Assembly (NCBI GenBank): GCA_009711785.1
Contig: VENA01000009.1
Span: 1 to 64,000 of the forward strand
Length of the DNA stretch: 64,000 bases
DNA from: Bacillota bacterium
GTDB lineage: Bacteria > Bacillota > Clostridia > Tissierellales > MES13
Direction of reading: 5' to 3'
The notes under the pieces: generated by a model
What the model was told of the DNA's origin: nothing
The model's database searches: none
What the model saw: only the letters and a program-made list of their open reading frames with translations
Part shown: in pieces, positions 9,767-17,632 of the stretch
How positions within the stretch are numbered: position 1 is the stretch's first letter
Layout of the letters: every line of letters starts with the position of its first letter
Made by a program: the position numbers and the translations under genes

Positions 9767-10627
9767 ATGAAATATGAAGATAAGTTTAATTTAAATTATT
9801 TAGAAGAAATTTCAAAGAAACCTAAAGTTTTTTCTTATAGTGATAGAAGGGGATTTTGGGATGATGAGTATATTTCAAAAAATATGTTAGAAGCTCATTT
9901 AAATCCTTATTTAGAAGCTGCTAGTAGGAAATATGACACAATAAAAGAAAGTTGTAAATGGATAGTTGAAAGTTTGGAACTTAAAAAAGGGGACAAATTA
10001 ATAGATCTAGGATGTGGTCCTGGATTATATTTAAATGAATTATATAAGTATGGACTCAATTTAACAGGGATAGATTATTCTAAAAGATCTATAGAATATG
10101 CTAAAGAATATTCTATAGAAAATAATTTAGATATTAAATATTTATATAAAGATTATTTAACTTTAGATTATAATGAAAAATTTGATGTAGCAACATTAAT
10201 ATATTATGATTTCGGTTGTTTTAAAGAATCCGATGTTAAAAAACTTTTAAAAATAATAAATTCATTACTTAAAAAGGATGGATATTTTGTATTTGATGTT
10301 CAAACTCCCTATTATAATGATTTGAAAGAAGAAAGAAGTAATTGGGAAATTTGTAATGGTGGTTTTTTTAGTCCAAATAAGTATCTTGAATTACAGAATA
10401 AATATTATTATCCAAAATATGAAACCCGTTTAAATCAGCATATAATTATTGAAGAGAATGGTGATATAAAAGAATATAGATTATGGCATAAGCATTACAC
10501 TTTAGAAAAAATAAGAAAATTACTTAATAAGTCAAATTTTAAAATAAAAAAAGTATATAGTAATTTGTTAGGGAGTAAATATAATGAAACATCAAAGGAA
10601 TTAGGAATAATAGCACAGAAAAAGTAA
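9767..10627 (+). CDS. class I SAM-dependent methyltransferase
   Basis: 286-residue soluble methyltransferase. The glycine-rich SAM motif I, LIDLGCGPGLYL, is near residues 78-89, followed by the acidic motif II end GIDYSKRSIEYAK and a motif IV region (FDVATLIYYDFGCF). The first 75 residues include an aromatic-rich segment (RRGFWDDEYISKNMLEAHLNP) typical of a small group of methyltransferases of unknown substrate. Ribosome site AAAAGGGG. It is followed by two P-loop kinase genes, each with its own leader, so a shared operon is not clear. The substrate is unknown. Confidence 0.85.
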   Translation: MKYEDKFNLNYLEEISKKPKVFSYSDRRGFWDDEYISKNMLEAHLNPYLEAASRKYDTIKESCKWIVESLELKKGDKLIDLGCGPGLYLNELYKYGLNLTGIDYSKRSIEYAKEYSIENNLDIKYLYKDYLTLDYNEKFDVATLIYYDFGCFKESDVKKLLKIINSLLKKDGYFVFDVQTPYYNDLKEERSNWEICNGGFFSPNKYLELQNKYYYPKYETRLNQHIIIEENGDIKEYRLWHKHYTLEKIRKLLNKSNFKIKKVYSNLLGSKYNETSKELGIIAQKK

Positions 10628-10703
10628 CTAATTGTTTTGTTTTTCATAATTTAGTATAATTAAACTATATAATTTTAAATTTTTACATAAATATTAATTC
10701 CAG

Positions 10704-10736
10704 CTATAGGAGGGTTATATCCTTTCTATAGTTTTT
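10704..10736 (+). terminator. hairpin terminator/attenuator after the methyltransferase gene
   Basis: CTATAG / CTATAG arms with an inner AGG...CCT pairing are followed by TTTTTT. It lies 77 bases after the methyltransferase stop and 34 before the next start. Confidence 0.6.
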
Positions 10737-10769
10737 TAAGAAATTATTATAGTAAAAAGGGAGAAGAAT

Positions 10770-11258
10770 ATGAAAAAATTAATAATAATAAATGGAACAA
10801 TGGGAGTTGGAAAGACTTTAACATCTAAATTATTATATAAAACATTAGAAAAAAGTGTCTGGTTAGACGGTGATTGGTGTTGGATGATGAATCCCTTTGA
10901 AGTTACTGAAGAGAATAAAAAAATGGTTGAAGATAATATAATATACTTACTTAATAACTTTTTAAAAAATTCAAGTTTTAAATATGTAATATTTAATTGG
11001 GTGATACATAAAGAATATATTTTCGATATTATATTAGATAAACTTAACGGGGATTTTCAAGTATATAAAATTTCCTTAACATGTTCTAAAGATGAGTTAA
11101 GAAAAAGAATTTTAAAGGATAATAGAGAAGAAGAAGTAATAACTAAAAGTATAGAAAGACTTAAAAATTATGAAGATATGTCTACAATTAAGATTGATAC
11201 AACTGATAAGTTGCCTAAAGATGTAGTAAAAGAAATTATAGATATAGTTAATCATTAA
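10770..11258 (+). CDS. small P-loop kinase (AAA/shikimate-kinase-like)
   Basis: 162-residue cytosolic P-loop protein. Walker A is GTMGVGKT at residues 9-16. VWLDGDWCWMMNP follows at about 31-43, typical of small kinases in which an Asp binds the phosphate acceptor. An Arg-rich lid-like segment (LRKRILKDNREEE) is near 111-123. The fold class is that of nucleotide, shikimate and chloramphenicol phosphotransferase kinases; the acceptor is unknown. The ribosome site AGGGAG is good. The next gene starts 22 bases downstream, so the two are probably cotranscribed. Confidence 0.75.
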   Translation: MKKLIIINGTMGVGKTLTSKLLYKTLEKSVWLDGDWCWMMNPFEVTEENKKMVEDNIIYLLNNFLKNSSFKYVIFNWVIHKEYIFDIILDKLNGDFQVYKISLTCSKDELRKRILKDNREEEVITKSIERLKNYEDMSTIKIDTTDKLPKDVVKEIIDIVNH

Positions 11259-11280
11259 AGGGTAAAAAGGGGAGGGAGTT

Positions 11281-12117
11281 ATGAAAAATAAATTAATATT
11301 AATTGAAGGTTTACCTTCTTCAGGGAAAACTACAACAACAAAAATGACACATAAAGTACTTAATAATTTAGATATAAATAATAAAGTATTTTATGAGGGG
11401 GATTTAGACCATCCAGCTGATTATGATGGAGTGTCTTTTTTTAGTGAGGTAGAATTTTATGATTTGTTATCTAAATATAAAAAAGAAAGAAAACTAATAG
11501 AGAAAATAGCAATCAAAAGACAAGAGGGTTATTATATAGAATATAAAAAAAGAATAAAAAGTTATAATGATAAGTTTTCTGATGATTTAATTAATTCTTT
11601 TTTAAAACATGATGTATATGAACTAACCTTAGATAGGCATATTGATATATTATTAAAAAGTTGGGAAAGATTTAGGTATAATGCATTAAATGAAGAAAAT
11701 GTATATATATTTGATTGTGCTTTTATACAAAATCCAGTTACCGTAACAATGATTAGGGATAATGCAGAAAAGAAAGTAATAACTGAATATATAAAAGAAC
11801 TTGAAAATATAATAAAACCTTTAAATCCAATACTTATATATCTAGATCAGGATGATATAAGATATTCATTTAAAAAGGTAATTAAAGAAAGACCAAATAA
11901 ATGGTTAGAGTTTTTTATAGATTACACTTTAAATCAGGGATATGGAAAGGATAATAATCTTAAAGGATTAGATGGAATCTTTAAAGTGTTAGAAGAAAGA
12001 AAAAAGCTTGAACATGAATTATTTGATGTATTAGATATAGAAAAGATTATTATAAATAATTCTGAATTTAATTTAAAGTGTGAAGAAATTAGAAGTATAA
12101 TAAAAAAATATATATAA
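11281..12117 (+). CDS. P-loop kinase-like protein, larger paralogous class
   Basis: 278-residue protein with Walker A GLPSSGKTTTTK at about residues 10-21, followed by EGDLDHPADYDG, an acidic motif common in this group. A helical middle section and a WERFRYNALNEENVYIFDCAFIQNP-type segment (conserved Walker-B-like D in FDCAFIQ near 147) precede a lid region rich in Lys/Arg. It is a kinase of the same superfamily as the preceding gene and possibly phosphorylates a small molecule or antibiotic. Cotranscription is likely because of the 22-base gap and the strong GGGGAGGGAG site. The substrate cannot be assigned. Confidence 0.72.
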   Translation: MKNKLILIEGLPSSGKTTTTKMTHKVLNNLDINNKVFYEGDLDHPADYDGVSFFSEVEFYDLLSKYKKERKLIEKIAIKRQEGYYIEYKKRIKSYNDKFSDDLINSFLKHDVYELTLDRHIDILLKSWERFRYNALNEENVYIFDCAFIQNPVTVTMIRDNAEKKVITEYIKELENIIKPLNPILIYLDQDDIRYSFKKVIKERPNKWLEFFIDYTLNQGYGKDNNLKGLDGIFKVLEERKKLEHELFDVLDIEKIIINNSEFNLKCEEIRSIIKKYI

Positions 12118-12148
12118 TACTTTAATTAAACTATCTAGGTTTAATAGG

Positions 12149-12175
12149 GGAGGTCATAAGACCTCCTTTATATTT
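12149..12175 (+). terminator. terminator after the two kinase genes
   Basis: GGAGGTC / GACCTCC with an ATAA loop is followed by a T-rich tail. Confidence 0.8.
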
Positions 12176-12208
12176 TGGTCTTAAAACTAAAATTTGAGCT
12201 ATAAATAT

Positions 12209-12237
12209 TTGACTTATTCTTCCTCTTTTGTTACTAT
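12209..12237 (+). promoter_or_regulatory. promoter of first betaine-binding lipoprotein gene
   Basis: TTGACT and TACTAT are separated by exactly 17 bases. The same arrangement recurs before the second copy at 13277-13305, which supports it. Between promoter and start lies a conserved stretch with a short inverted repeat TGACTA/TAGTCA (about 12289-12304). Confidence 0.7.
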
Positions 12238-12331
12238 GTTTAAACGTAAGAGTTTTGAGTCTACATATAATTAGGAAGATGTTAAATGTGACTAATAATA
12301 GTCAAACAACATAAACATAGGAGGGTTAAAT

Positions 12332-13231
12332 ATGAATTTTAAAAGATTTTTTGTATTAGCACTTGTTTTAGTTTTAGCAATGAGTTTAATTTTAACAGGG
12401 TGTCAAGATAGCCAAAAGCCAGACAAAGAAAAAGAAGATAATGTCCAAAAGAAGGAAAAAGTAAAATTTGCAGTTGGAAATTGGGCTGAAGGAATAGCTT
12501 TGTCAAACTTAGCTAAAGCAATATTAGAAGAAAAAATGGGATATGAAGTAGAAGTAACAATAGCTGAGCCTGGGCTTATATATACATCTATTGCACAGGG
12601 AGAGTATGATGCATTTTTAGATTCATGGCTACCAGTAACTCATGATAGTTATCTAGAAAAATTTGGAGATAAAGTTGAAAAATTAGGAACTAACTATGAA
12701 GGTGCTCGTATAGGGTTAGTAGTACCTGAATATGTAGATATAGATTCAATAGAGGAAATGAATGATGTTAAAGATGAATTTAGTGGAGAGATTGTTGGTA
12801 TAGGTTCTGGGGCAGGAATAATGAAAAAAACTGAAAAATCAATTAAAGAATATAATCTTGATTATGAATTAGTAGAAAGTAGTGGACCTGTAATGACTGC
12901 AAAATTAGCAGATGCAATATCAAATAAAGAACCTGTTATAGTAACAGGGTGGAAACCCCACTGGAAATTTGCAAGATATGATCTTAAATTTTTAAAAGAT
13001 CCTAAAAAGATATATGGTGAAACTGAAGATATTTATAACATAGTAAGAAAAGGCTTTAAAGAAGACAATCCAGAAGTAGCTATGTTTTTAAAAAATTTAA
13101 AGCTTAATGATAAAGAGTTAGGTAGTTTAATGGGAATGATAGCAGATAGTGATAAGGAGACTCATGAAGTAGCTAAAGAATGGATGAAAGAAAATGAAAA
13201 ATTAGTTGAAAGTTTTATACCAAAGAAGTAA
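12332..13231 (+). CDS. glycine betaine-type ABC transporter substrate-binding lipoprotein, copy 1
   Basis: 299-residue lipoprotein of the OpuAC/ProX type, anchored outside the membrane. The signal peptide ends in lipobox LTGC (residues 21-24). The mature part shows typical ligand-cage segments: GNWAEGIALSN, the WLPVTH segment and GWKPHWKFARYDLKFL near 206-221, whose Trp residues suit quaternary ammonium ligands such as glycine betaine, carnitine or choline. No permease or ATPase gene lies nearby, so it must serve a transporter encoded elsewhere. It is followed by a near-duplicate gene with a duplicated promoter. ATG has an AGGAGGG site six bases upstream. The family is certain, the exact ligand is not. 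Confidence 0.9.
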   Translation: MNFKRFFVLALVLVLAMSLILTGCQDSQKPDKEKEDNVQKKEKVKFAVGNWAEGIALSNLAKAILEEKMGYEVEVTIAEPGLIYTSIAQGEYDAFLDSWLPVTHDSYLEKFGDKVEKLGTNYEGARIGLVVPEYVDIDSIEEMNDVKDEFSGEIVGIGSGAGIMKKTEKSIKEYNLDYELVESSGPVMTAKLADAISNKEPVIVTGWKPHWKFARYDLKFLKDPKKIYGETEDIYNIVRKGFKEDNPEVAMFLKNLKLNDKELGSLMGMIADSDKETHEVAKEWMKENEKLVESFIPKK

Positions 13232-13276
13232 TTATAAAACTTTTATATTAATGTAAAAAAGAATTTTAGATTATAT

Positions 13277-13305
13277 TTGACCCATTAAAGATTATTTGTT
13301 AATAT
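13277..13305 (+). promoter_or_regulatory. promoter of second betaine-binding lipoprotein gene
   Basis: TTGACC and TAATAT are separated by 17 bases, matching the promoter before copy 1 in position and surrounding sequence. A downstream 8-bp inverted repeat TTAGTCAT/ATGACTAA (about 13340-13361) parallels the shorter one in copy 1 and could be an operator or an mRNA hairpin. Confidence 0.7.
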
Positions 13306-13394
13306 TTAAACATGTGGATATTAAATCTACATATTATTAGTTAGTCATTATTTATGACTAAATATAATCAAACAATCAAATTAGGAGGGTTAAT

Positions 13395-14288
13395 ATTAGT
13401 AATCTGAAAAGATTTTTGTTACTGGCATTAGTGTTAATTTTAGGAATGAGTCTAATTTTAACAGGCTGTCAAAATAGCCAAAAGCCGGATGATGAAAAAC
13501 AAGAAAATGCTAAGAAAATAAAGTTTGGTGTAGGAAATTGGGCAGATGGAATAGCTATAACAAATTTAGCTAAAGCAATATTAGAAGAAAAAATGGGATA
13601 TGAAGTGGAAGTAACCATAGCAGAGCCAGGGTTAATATTTACATCAGTTTCCCAGGGTGAGTTTGATGCTTTTTTAGGAACTTGGTTACCTATAACACAT
13701 AAAGACTATATTGAAAAATTTGGAGATAAAGTTGAAAAATTAGGTACTAACTATGAAGGAGCACGTATAGGTTTAGTTGTACCTGAATATGTAGATATAG
13801 ATTCAATAGAGGAAATGAATGATGTTAAAGATAAATTTGATGGAAAAATTATTGGAGTAGGTTCTGGAGCAGGTATAATGGATACAACTGAAAAAGCTAT
13901 TAAAGAATATGATTTAGAATATGATTTAGTAGAAAGTAGTGGACCTGTAATGACTGCAAAATTAGCAGATGCAATATCAAATGAGGAACCTGTTATAGTA
14001 ACAGGGTGGAAACCCCACTGGAAATTTGCAAGATATGATCTTAAATTTTTAAAAGATCCTAAAAAGATATATGGAGAGACTGAAAGTATATATAATATAG
14101 TAAGAAATGGATTTAAAGAAGATCATCCTGATGCAGCTAAATTTCTAAAAAACTTAAAACTTAATGACAAAGAATTAGGTGGTCTAATGGGTATGATAGC
14201 AGATAGTGATAAAGAGCCTGCTGAAGTAGCGAAAGAGTGGATAAAAGAAAACGAAGAATTAGTTGAAAGTTTTATACCAAAGAAATAA
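13395..14288 (+). CDS. glycine betaine-type substrate-binding lipoprotein, copy 2, ATT start
   Basis: 297-residue tandem duplicate of the preceding gene; most residues are identical, with the main divergence in the linker after the lipobox (LTGC, residues 22-25). The ligand cage is kept: GNWADGIAITN, the WLPITH segment, GWKPHWKFARYDLKFL. The start is unusual. The AGGAGGG site (13383-13389) is followed after five bases by ATT, in frame and aligned with the signal peptide of copy 1, with no ATG, GTG or TTG at the expected place. The next candidates are CTG at 13404 and TTG at 13416, the latter 26 bases from the site and losing the charged n-region. ATT initiation is rare and weak, so this copy may be translated poorly. 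Confidence 0.82.
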   Translation: MSNLKRFLLLALVLILGMSLILTGCQNSQKPDDEKQENAKKIKFGVGNWADGIAITNLAKAILEEKMGYEVEVTIAEPGLIFTSVSQGEFDAFLGTWLPITHKDYIEKFGDKVEKLGTNYEGARIGLVVPEYVDIDSIEEMNDVKDKFDGKIIGVGSGAGIMDTTEKAIKEYDLEYDLVESSGPVMTAKLADAISNEEPVIVTGWKPHWKFARYDLKFLKDPKKIYGETESIYNIVRNGFKEDHPDAAKFLKNLKLNDKELGGLMGMIADSDKEPAEVAKEWIKENEELVESFIPKK

Positions 14289-14294
14289 TTATAA

Positions 14295-14322
14295 GACATC
14301 CTCAATTAAGGGGATGTCTTTT
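14295..14322 (+). terminator. terminator after the betaine-binding pair
   Basis: GACATCC / GGATGTC-type stem with TTTT tail directly after the second gene. Confidence 0.8.
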
Positions 14323-14399
14323 ATAGTGAAAATTAAAATAAGTATAAGTTCTGTCGATAATAATAAGTGTAGGAAAATATTAAAATGGAGTTTAATTTT

Positions 14400-14639
14400 A
14401 TGTATAATGATGAAGAAATGAGAAAAAAAGAAAAACTAAAATGGGTTGAAGATAGAATAAAAGCCCTAGAGGAAATAGAAATAAAGCTTACTAAAATGAA
14501 AGAACTAACAGAGTATGTAAAAAATAATGAATTAAGTAAAGAAGAGATTACAAAATTAAATGAAGAGATTGATGAATTAAGTAAAGAAATAAGTACTTTA
14601 GATAAGGATAGCAAGACATTTTGGCTTGACAATCAATAG
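14400..14639 (+). CDS. small coiled-coil hypothetical protein, partner of YjfB
   Basis: 79 residues, very rich in Lys and Glu, predicted as one long helical or coiled-coil pair (roughly residues 5-70), ending FWLDNQ. Function not recognised. ATG 14400 is preferred because TGGAG lies nine bases upstream; an in-frame ATG at 14385 would overlap that site. The YjfB-family gene begins 11 bases after its stop, so both are probably translated from one message. The association with a motility-type protein suggests, but does not show, a flagellar or chemotaxis link. Confidence 0.6.
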   Translation: MYNDEEMRKKEKLKWVEDRIKALEEIEIKLTKMKELTEYVKNNELSKEEITKLNEEIDELSKEISTLDKDSKTFWLDNQ

Positions 14640-14650
14640 GAGGGGATATT

Positions 14651-14845
14651 GTGGATGTAGGGAAAACATCTTTGTTATTAGATCAAATGAAAATAAAGCA
14701 ACAAGCAAGTATTTCAGTAATGAAAAAAGCAATGAATAATAGTAAACAAGCAAATACTTTTATTAACGATATGATGAAAACTAATACTGAAACTTTAAAA
14801 TCTTTAGATCCAAAGTTAGGAAATACTATAGATATCAAAGCATAA
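14651..14845 (+). CDS. YjfB-family putative motility protein
   Basis: 64-residue small protein matching the YjfB family: an N-terminal helix with SLLLDQMKIKQQASISVMKKAMN, then NDMMKTNTETLKSLDP and a short tail. Members are small cytosolic proteins often found with flagellar genes or under motility control; the biochemical role is unknown. The start is GTG with a strong AGGAGGGG site. It is coupled to the coiled-coil gene upstream. No flagellar genes occur in the window. Confidence 0.75.
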   Translation: MDVGKTSLLLDQMKIKQQASISVMKKAMNNSKQANTFINDMMKTNTETLKSLDPKLGNTIDIKA

Positions 14846-14946
14846 TTTTATATTAACTTCTTATACTTATTTAATTTGCAGTAATTTTATAAGTTTAGTA
14901 TAATTATTTTGAAGGATTAAAAAAAATTAGAAATGGAGGAGTTTAG

Positions 14947-15297
14947 ATGGAAATTAAAAGATATGAAGGAACAGGAAGAATGAGTCGCGCTGTTATACAC
15001 AATAATACAATATACCTTTGCGGGCAAACTTGTGGAGATAAAGAAAAGAATGTTAAAGAACAAACTAAAGTTGTTTTACAAAAGATTGAAGATTTGCTTG
15101 AAAAATATGGTTCTGATAAACATCATATTCTTTCAACAACAATTTATTTAAAGGATATGTCTTTATTTGAAGATATGAATGAAATTTGGGATTCTTGGGT
15201 AGAAGAAGGATTCGAACCAGCTAGAGCATGTGTTGAAGCAAAAATGGCTAGAGATTATATCCTTGTGGAGATGAGTGTAACAGCAGCAGTTAAATAG
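14947..15297 (+). CDS. RidA (YjgF/YER057c/UK114) family protein
   Basis: 116-residue trimeric-fold protein. RidA enzymes hydrolyse reactive enamine/imine intermediates formed by PLP enzymes. The family pattern is visible: RMSRAVIHNNTIYLCGQT, the KIEDLLEKYGSD segment, and EPARACVEAKMA with the conserved Arg near residue 98 followed by ILVEMSVTAAV. It resembles the CytoRidA-like Rid subgroups that retain this arginine. Ribosome site GGAGG. Monocistronic with its own terminator. Confidence 0.88.
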   Translation: MEIKRYEGTGRMSRAVIHNNTIYLCGQTCGDKEKNVKEQTKVVLQKIEDLLEKYGSDKHHILSTTIYLKDMSLFEDMNEIWDSWVEEGFEPARACVEAKMARDYILVEMSVTAAVK

Positions 15298-15301
15298 ATC
15301 T

Positions 15302-15337
15302 TTAAACACACTAATTATTAGTGTGTTTAATTTTTTT
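15302..15337 (+). terminator. terminator after RidA gene
   Basis: AAACACACTA / TAGTGTGTTT stem with a four-base loop and a T-run. Confidence 0.85.
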
Positions 15338-15378
15338 ACACATAAAAAGTGAAATCAAATAATTAGGAGTGAAATTCT

Positions 15379-15696
15379 TTGAAAGAAATAATATATAATA
15401 AACTTGTTAGAGATAAAATACCTAATATTATTGAGGATGATAATAAAGAGTATTTAACAGAGATAGTAAAGGGAGATGAATTAAAGGAATTATTAAATAA
15501 AAAGTTAAGAGAAGAAGTAGAGGAATATATAGAATCAAATGATATTGAAGAAATAGCTGATATACTAGAAGTAATTTATGCTATTATAGAAAACAATAAC
15601 ATATCAAAGAAAGAAGTAGAAAAAATAAGAAAAAATAAAAAAGAAAATAGAGGGGGCTTTAAAGAGGGTATAAAACTAATTAAAGTCTTTGAATAA
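15379..15696 (+). CDS. MazG-like nucleoside triphosphate pyrophosphohydrolase
   Basis: 105-residue all-alpha NTP pyrophosphohydrolase of the phosphoribosyl-ATP pyrophosphohydrolase-like group. The hallmark KLVRDKIPNII is at residues 8-18, and the metal-binding helices EEVEEYIES (about 49-57) and EEIADILEVIYA (about 61-72) supply the acidic residues for magnesium. It probably cleans up non-canonical nucleotides in the cytosol. TTG at 15379 is the start: AGGAG lies about ten bases upstream and the protein then begins exactly where relatives do. It is a single-gene unit with a terminator. Confidence 0.85.
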   Translation: MKEIIYNKLVRDKIPNIIEDDNKEYLTEIVKGDELKELLNKKLREEVEEYIESNDIEEIADILEVIYAIIENNNISKKEVEKIRKNKKENRGGFKEGIKLIKVFE

Positions 15697-15730
15697 AAAC
15701 TGTATTTAATTATTAAATACAGTTTTTTTA
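15697..15730 (+). terminator. terminator after MazG-like gene
   Basis: AAACTGTATTTA / TAAATACAGTTT stem, ATTA loop, T7 tail. Confidence 0.88.
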
Positions 15731-15905
15731 TTTGAAATTATTTAGATTTTTAAATAGTTATTATACTTTAATTAATGATTTTTATTTACTAAACTTACAA
15801 AACACAAAAAAAGTTAATATTTATGATAAAATCTAAAACAGTTCATTAAGTTTGTATAATTTTAAACAATTTTTCAATTTAATTTTAATAAAAAAGGAGG
15901 ATTTT

Positions 15906-16652
15906 ATGAAGGGTTTTCATGTATTAATGTATCATGAAATTATAAAAAAAGAAGACTTTGATATTGATAATAAATCAAATATTAAAGTTAATCAAAATTA
16001 TCAAGATGTGTTACCTAAACCTTTATTTGTTTTTTTAGAGGAGTTTAAAAAACAAATGAGGTATCTTTATGAAAATGATTATACTACGTTAGAACTTAAG
16101 GATATTAAAGATTTTTTATATAATAATAAACCATTACCAGAAAAATCAGTATTAATAACCTTTGATGATATGTATAAGTCTGTGCTTTTATATGCTTATC
16201 CAATATTAAAAAAATATAATTTTAACGCAGTAGGATTTGTAGTTTTAGATTGGCTTTTTAATAAGGAGAAAGATTACTCAAATTCTAAATCAGTTTGTTT
16301 ATCAAAGAAAGAATTAGAAAAAATGAGTGATGTTTTTGAATATGCAAATCATACTAAGGGATTACATACTAGAAAGAATGGCCTAACTGCTTTACAAACT
16401 ATTGACAAATTAACTTTCTTTAAGGATGTTAAAGCATGTGATGAATTTGTTGATGTAAAAAAAGTATTTGCTTATCCCTTTGGGATTTTTACAGAAGATG
16501 TTTTAGATTGGTTAAATGAGTTAGAGTTTTTATTAGCATTTACAACAGAAAGTGGTAAAAATTCAATAAAGACTAATCCTTTAAAGATCCACAGAAATGG
16601 TGTGTTTTTAAATTATGATGTAGATGATTTTAAAAAAATATTAAAAGATTGA
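15906..16652 (+). CDS. polysaccharide-deacetylase-family protein, cytosolic
   Basis: 248 residues of the NodB/CE4 fold without a signal peptide or membrane helix. Motif 1 is TFDDM near residue 85 (usually TFDDG) and motif 2 is HTKGLH near 151-156, keeping the metal-binding Asp and two His. Exported cell-wall deacetylases carry signals; their absence suggests a cytosolic amidohydrolase relative (allantoinase- or imidase-like CE4 members are known). The ATG at 15906 has a perfect AAGGAGG site. The binding-lipoprotein gene starts 19 bases downstream, so the two probably act on the same small molecule. Confidence 0.78.
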   Translation: MKGFHVLMYHEIIKKEDFDIDNKSNIKVNQNYQDVLPKPLFVFLEEFKKQMRYLYENDYTTLELKDIKDFLYNNKPLPEKSVLITFDDMYKSVLLYAYPILKKYNFNAVGFVVLDWLFNKEKDYSNSKSVCLSKKELEKMSDVFEYANHTKGLHTRKNGLTALQTIDKLTFFKDVKACDEFVDVKKVFAYPFGIFTEDVLDWLNELEFLLAFTTESGKNSIKTNPLKIHRNGVFLNYDVDDFKKILKD

Positions 16653-16671
16653 AAAAGGATGGAGGATATAA

Positions 16672-17595
16672 ATGAAGAAAACATTTTTACTAGTATTAAT
16701 ACTTATAATATCCACAGTATCATTATTTGGTTGTGGTAATAAAGAAGTAATTAAAGAAGAAATAAAGTTTGGAGTATTACCAGCAGAAGGGGCAATTCCT
16801 ATTATTGTAGCTTATGATAAAGGTTATTTTGAAAAAGAAGGTTTGAAAGTAGAAGTGGTTCCATTCAATTCACCTAATGAACGTAATATAGCGGTACAAG
16901 CAGGAAAGATAGATGGAATAATTGCAGACATCATGACTTCTTTAACTTATCATGATGCTGGATTTAACATGAAAATTACATCGGATATAAACGAGGATTT
17001 TAAACTATTAACTGCACCAAACTCAGGTATAGATAGTTTTGAGAAACTTAATAATAAGGAAGTATCTTTAGTACCGAATTTTGTTTTAGAATATATTATG
17101 GATGAAATGGCTAAAGAAAATAACATTAAATATAAAACTGTTGTAATTCCTTCAATACCTACACGTTTTGAAGCTTTATTATCTAATCAAGTTGATTCAG
17201 TTATATTTACTGAACCTCAAGCATCAATGCTATCAACAAGGGGTGCAAATGTATTAGCAAGTTCAAATGAATACGGTATAAAGGCTGGAGCAATTTTATT
17301 TAATGAAAAAGTTACTAATGAAAATAAACAGGCAATTAAAGCATTTTATAGAGGTTATAATAAAGCTGTGGAATATATTAATAATAAAGATGCTAAAGAG
17401 TATAGTAAAGTTTTAACAAACTATGGGTTTCCTAATACTATAAAAGAATACTTAAATAATAATTCTGATTATAAAAAAGCTAATAAACTTGATGATGAAA
17501 CTTTTAAAAGTGTTCTTAAATGGACTAAATCAAAGGGTATAGTAAAAAAAGATTATACTTTTGAAGATATAAGTAATTTTAGTTTTATAAAATAA
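16672..17595 (+). CDS. NitT/TauT- or NMT1/THI5-type substrate-binding lipoprotein
   Basis: 307-residue lipoprotein. Signal peptide and lipobox LFGC end at about Cys22. The mature domain has the SsuA/THI5-like pattern: FGVLPAEGAIPIIVAYDKGYFEKEG, later AVQAGKIDGIIADIMTSL and ALLSNQVDSVIFTEPQAS. Relatives bind sulfonates, nitrate, or thiamine-pyrimidine precursors for ABC import. No permease or ATPase follows; a terminator does. It is cotranscribed with the deacetylase-family gene. Ligand unknown. Confidence 0.85.
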   Translation: MKKTFLLVLILIISTVSLFGCGNKEVIKEEIKFGVLPAEGAIPIIVAYDKGYFEKEGLKVEVVPFNSPNERNIAVQAGKIDGIIADIMTSLTYHDAGFNMKITSDINEDFKLLTAPNSGIDSFEKLNNKEVSLVPNFVLEYIMDEMAKENNIKYKTVVIPSIPTRFEALLSNQVDSVIFTEPQASMLSTRGANVLASSNEYGIKAGAILFNEKVTNENKQAIKAFYRGYNKAVEYINNKDAKEYSKVLTNYGFPNTIKEYLNNNSDYKKANKLDDETFKSVLKWTKSKGIVKKDYTFEDISNFSFIK

Positions 17596-17630
17596 AAAAA
17601 TCCTCTACTTAATTTAAGTAGAGGATTTTT
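17596..17630. terminator. bidirectional terminator
   Basis: AAAAATCCTCTACTT / AAGTAGAGGATTTTT, a near-perfect palindrome with A- and T-runs on the two sides, between convergent genes. Confidence 0.9.
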
Positions 17631-17632
17631 CA

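Noticed and set aside
9767-12117. Antibiotic resistance island (methyltransferase, kinases)
   Set aside because: The families are broad, codon use matches the surroundings, and no integrase, attachment site or resistance-specific motif was found.
12149-12331. Possible riboswitch before the betaine-binding genes
   Set aside because: Only a terminator of the upstream genes, a promoter and one short dyad are visible; no extensive structure.
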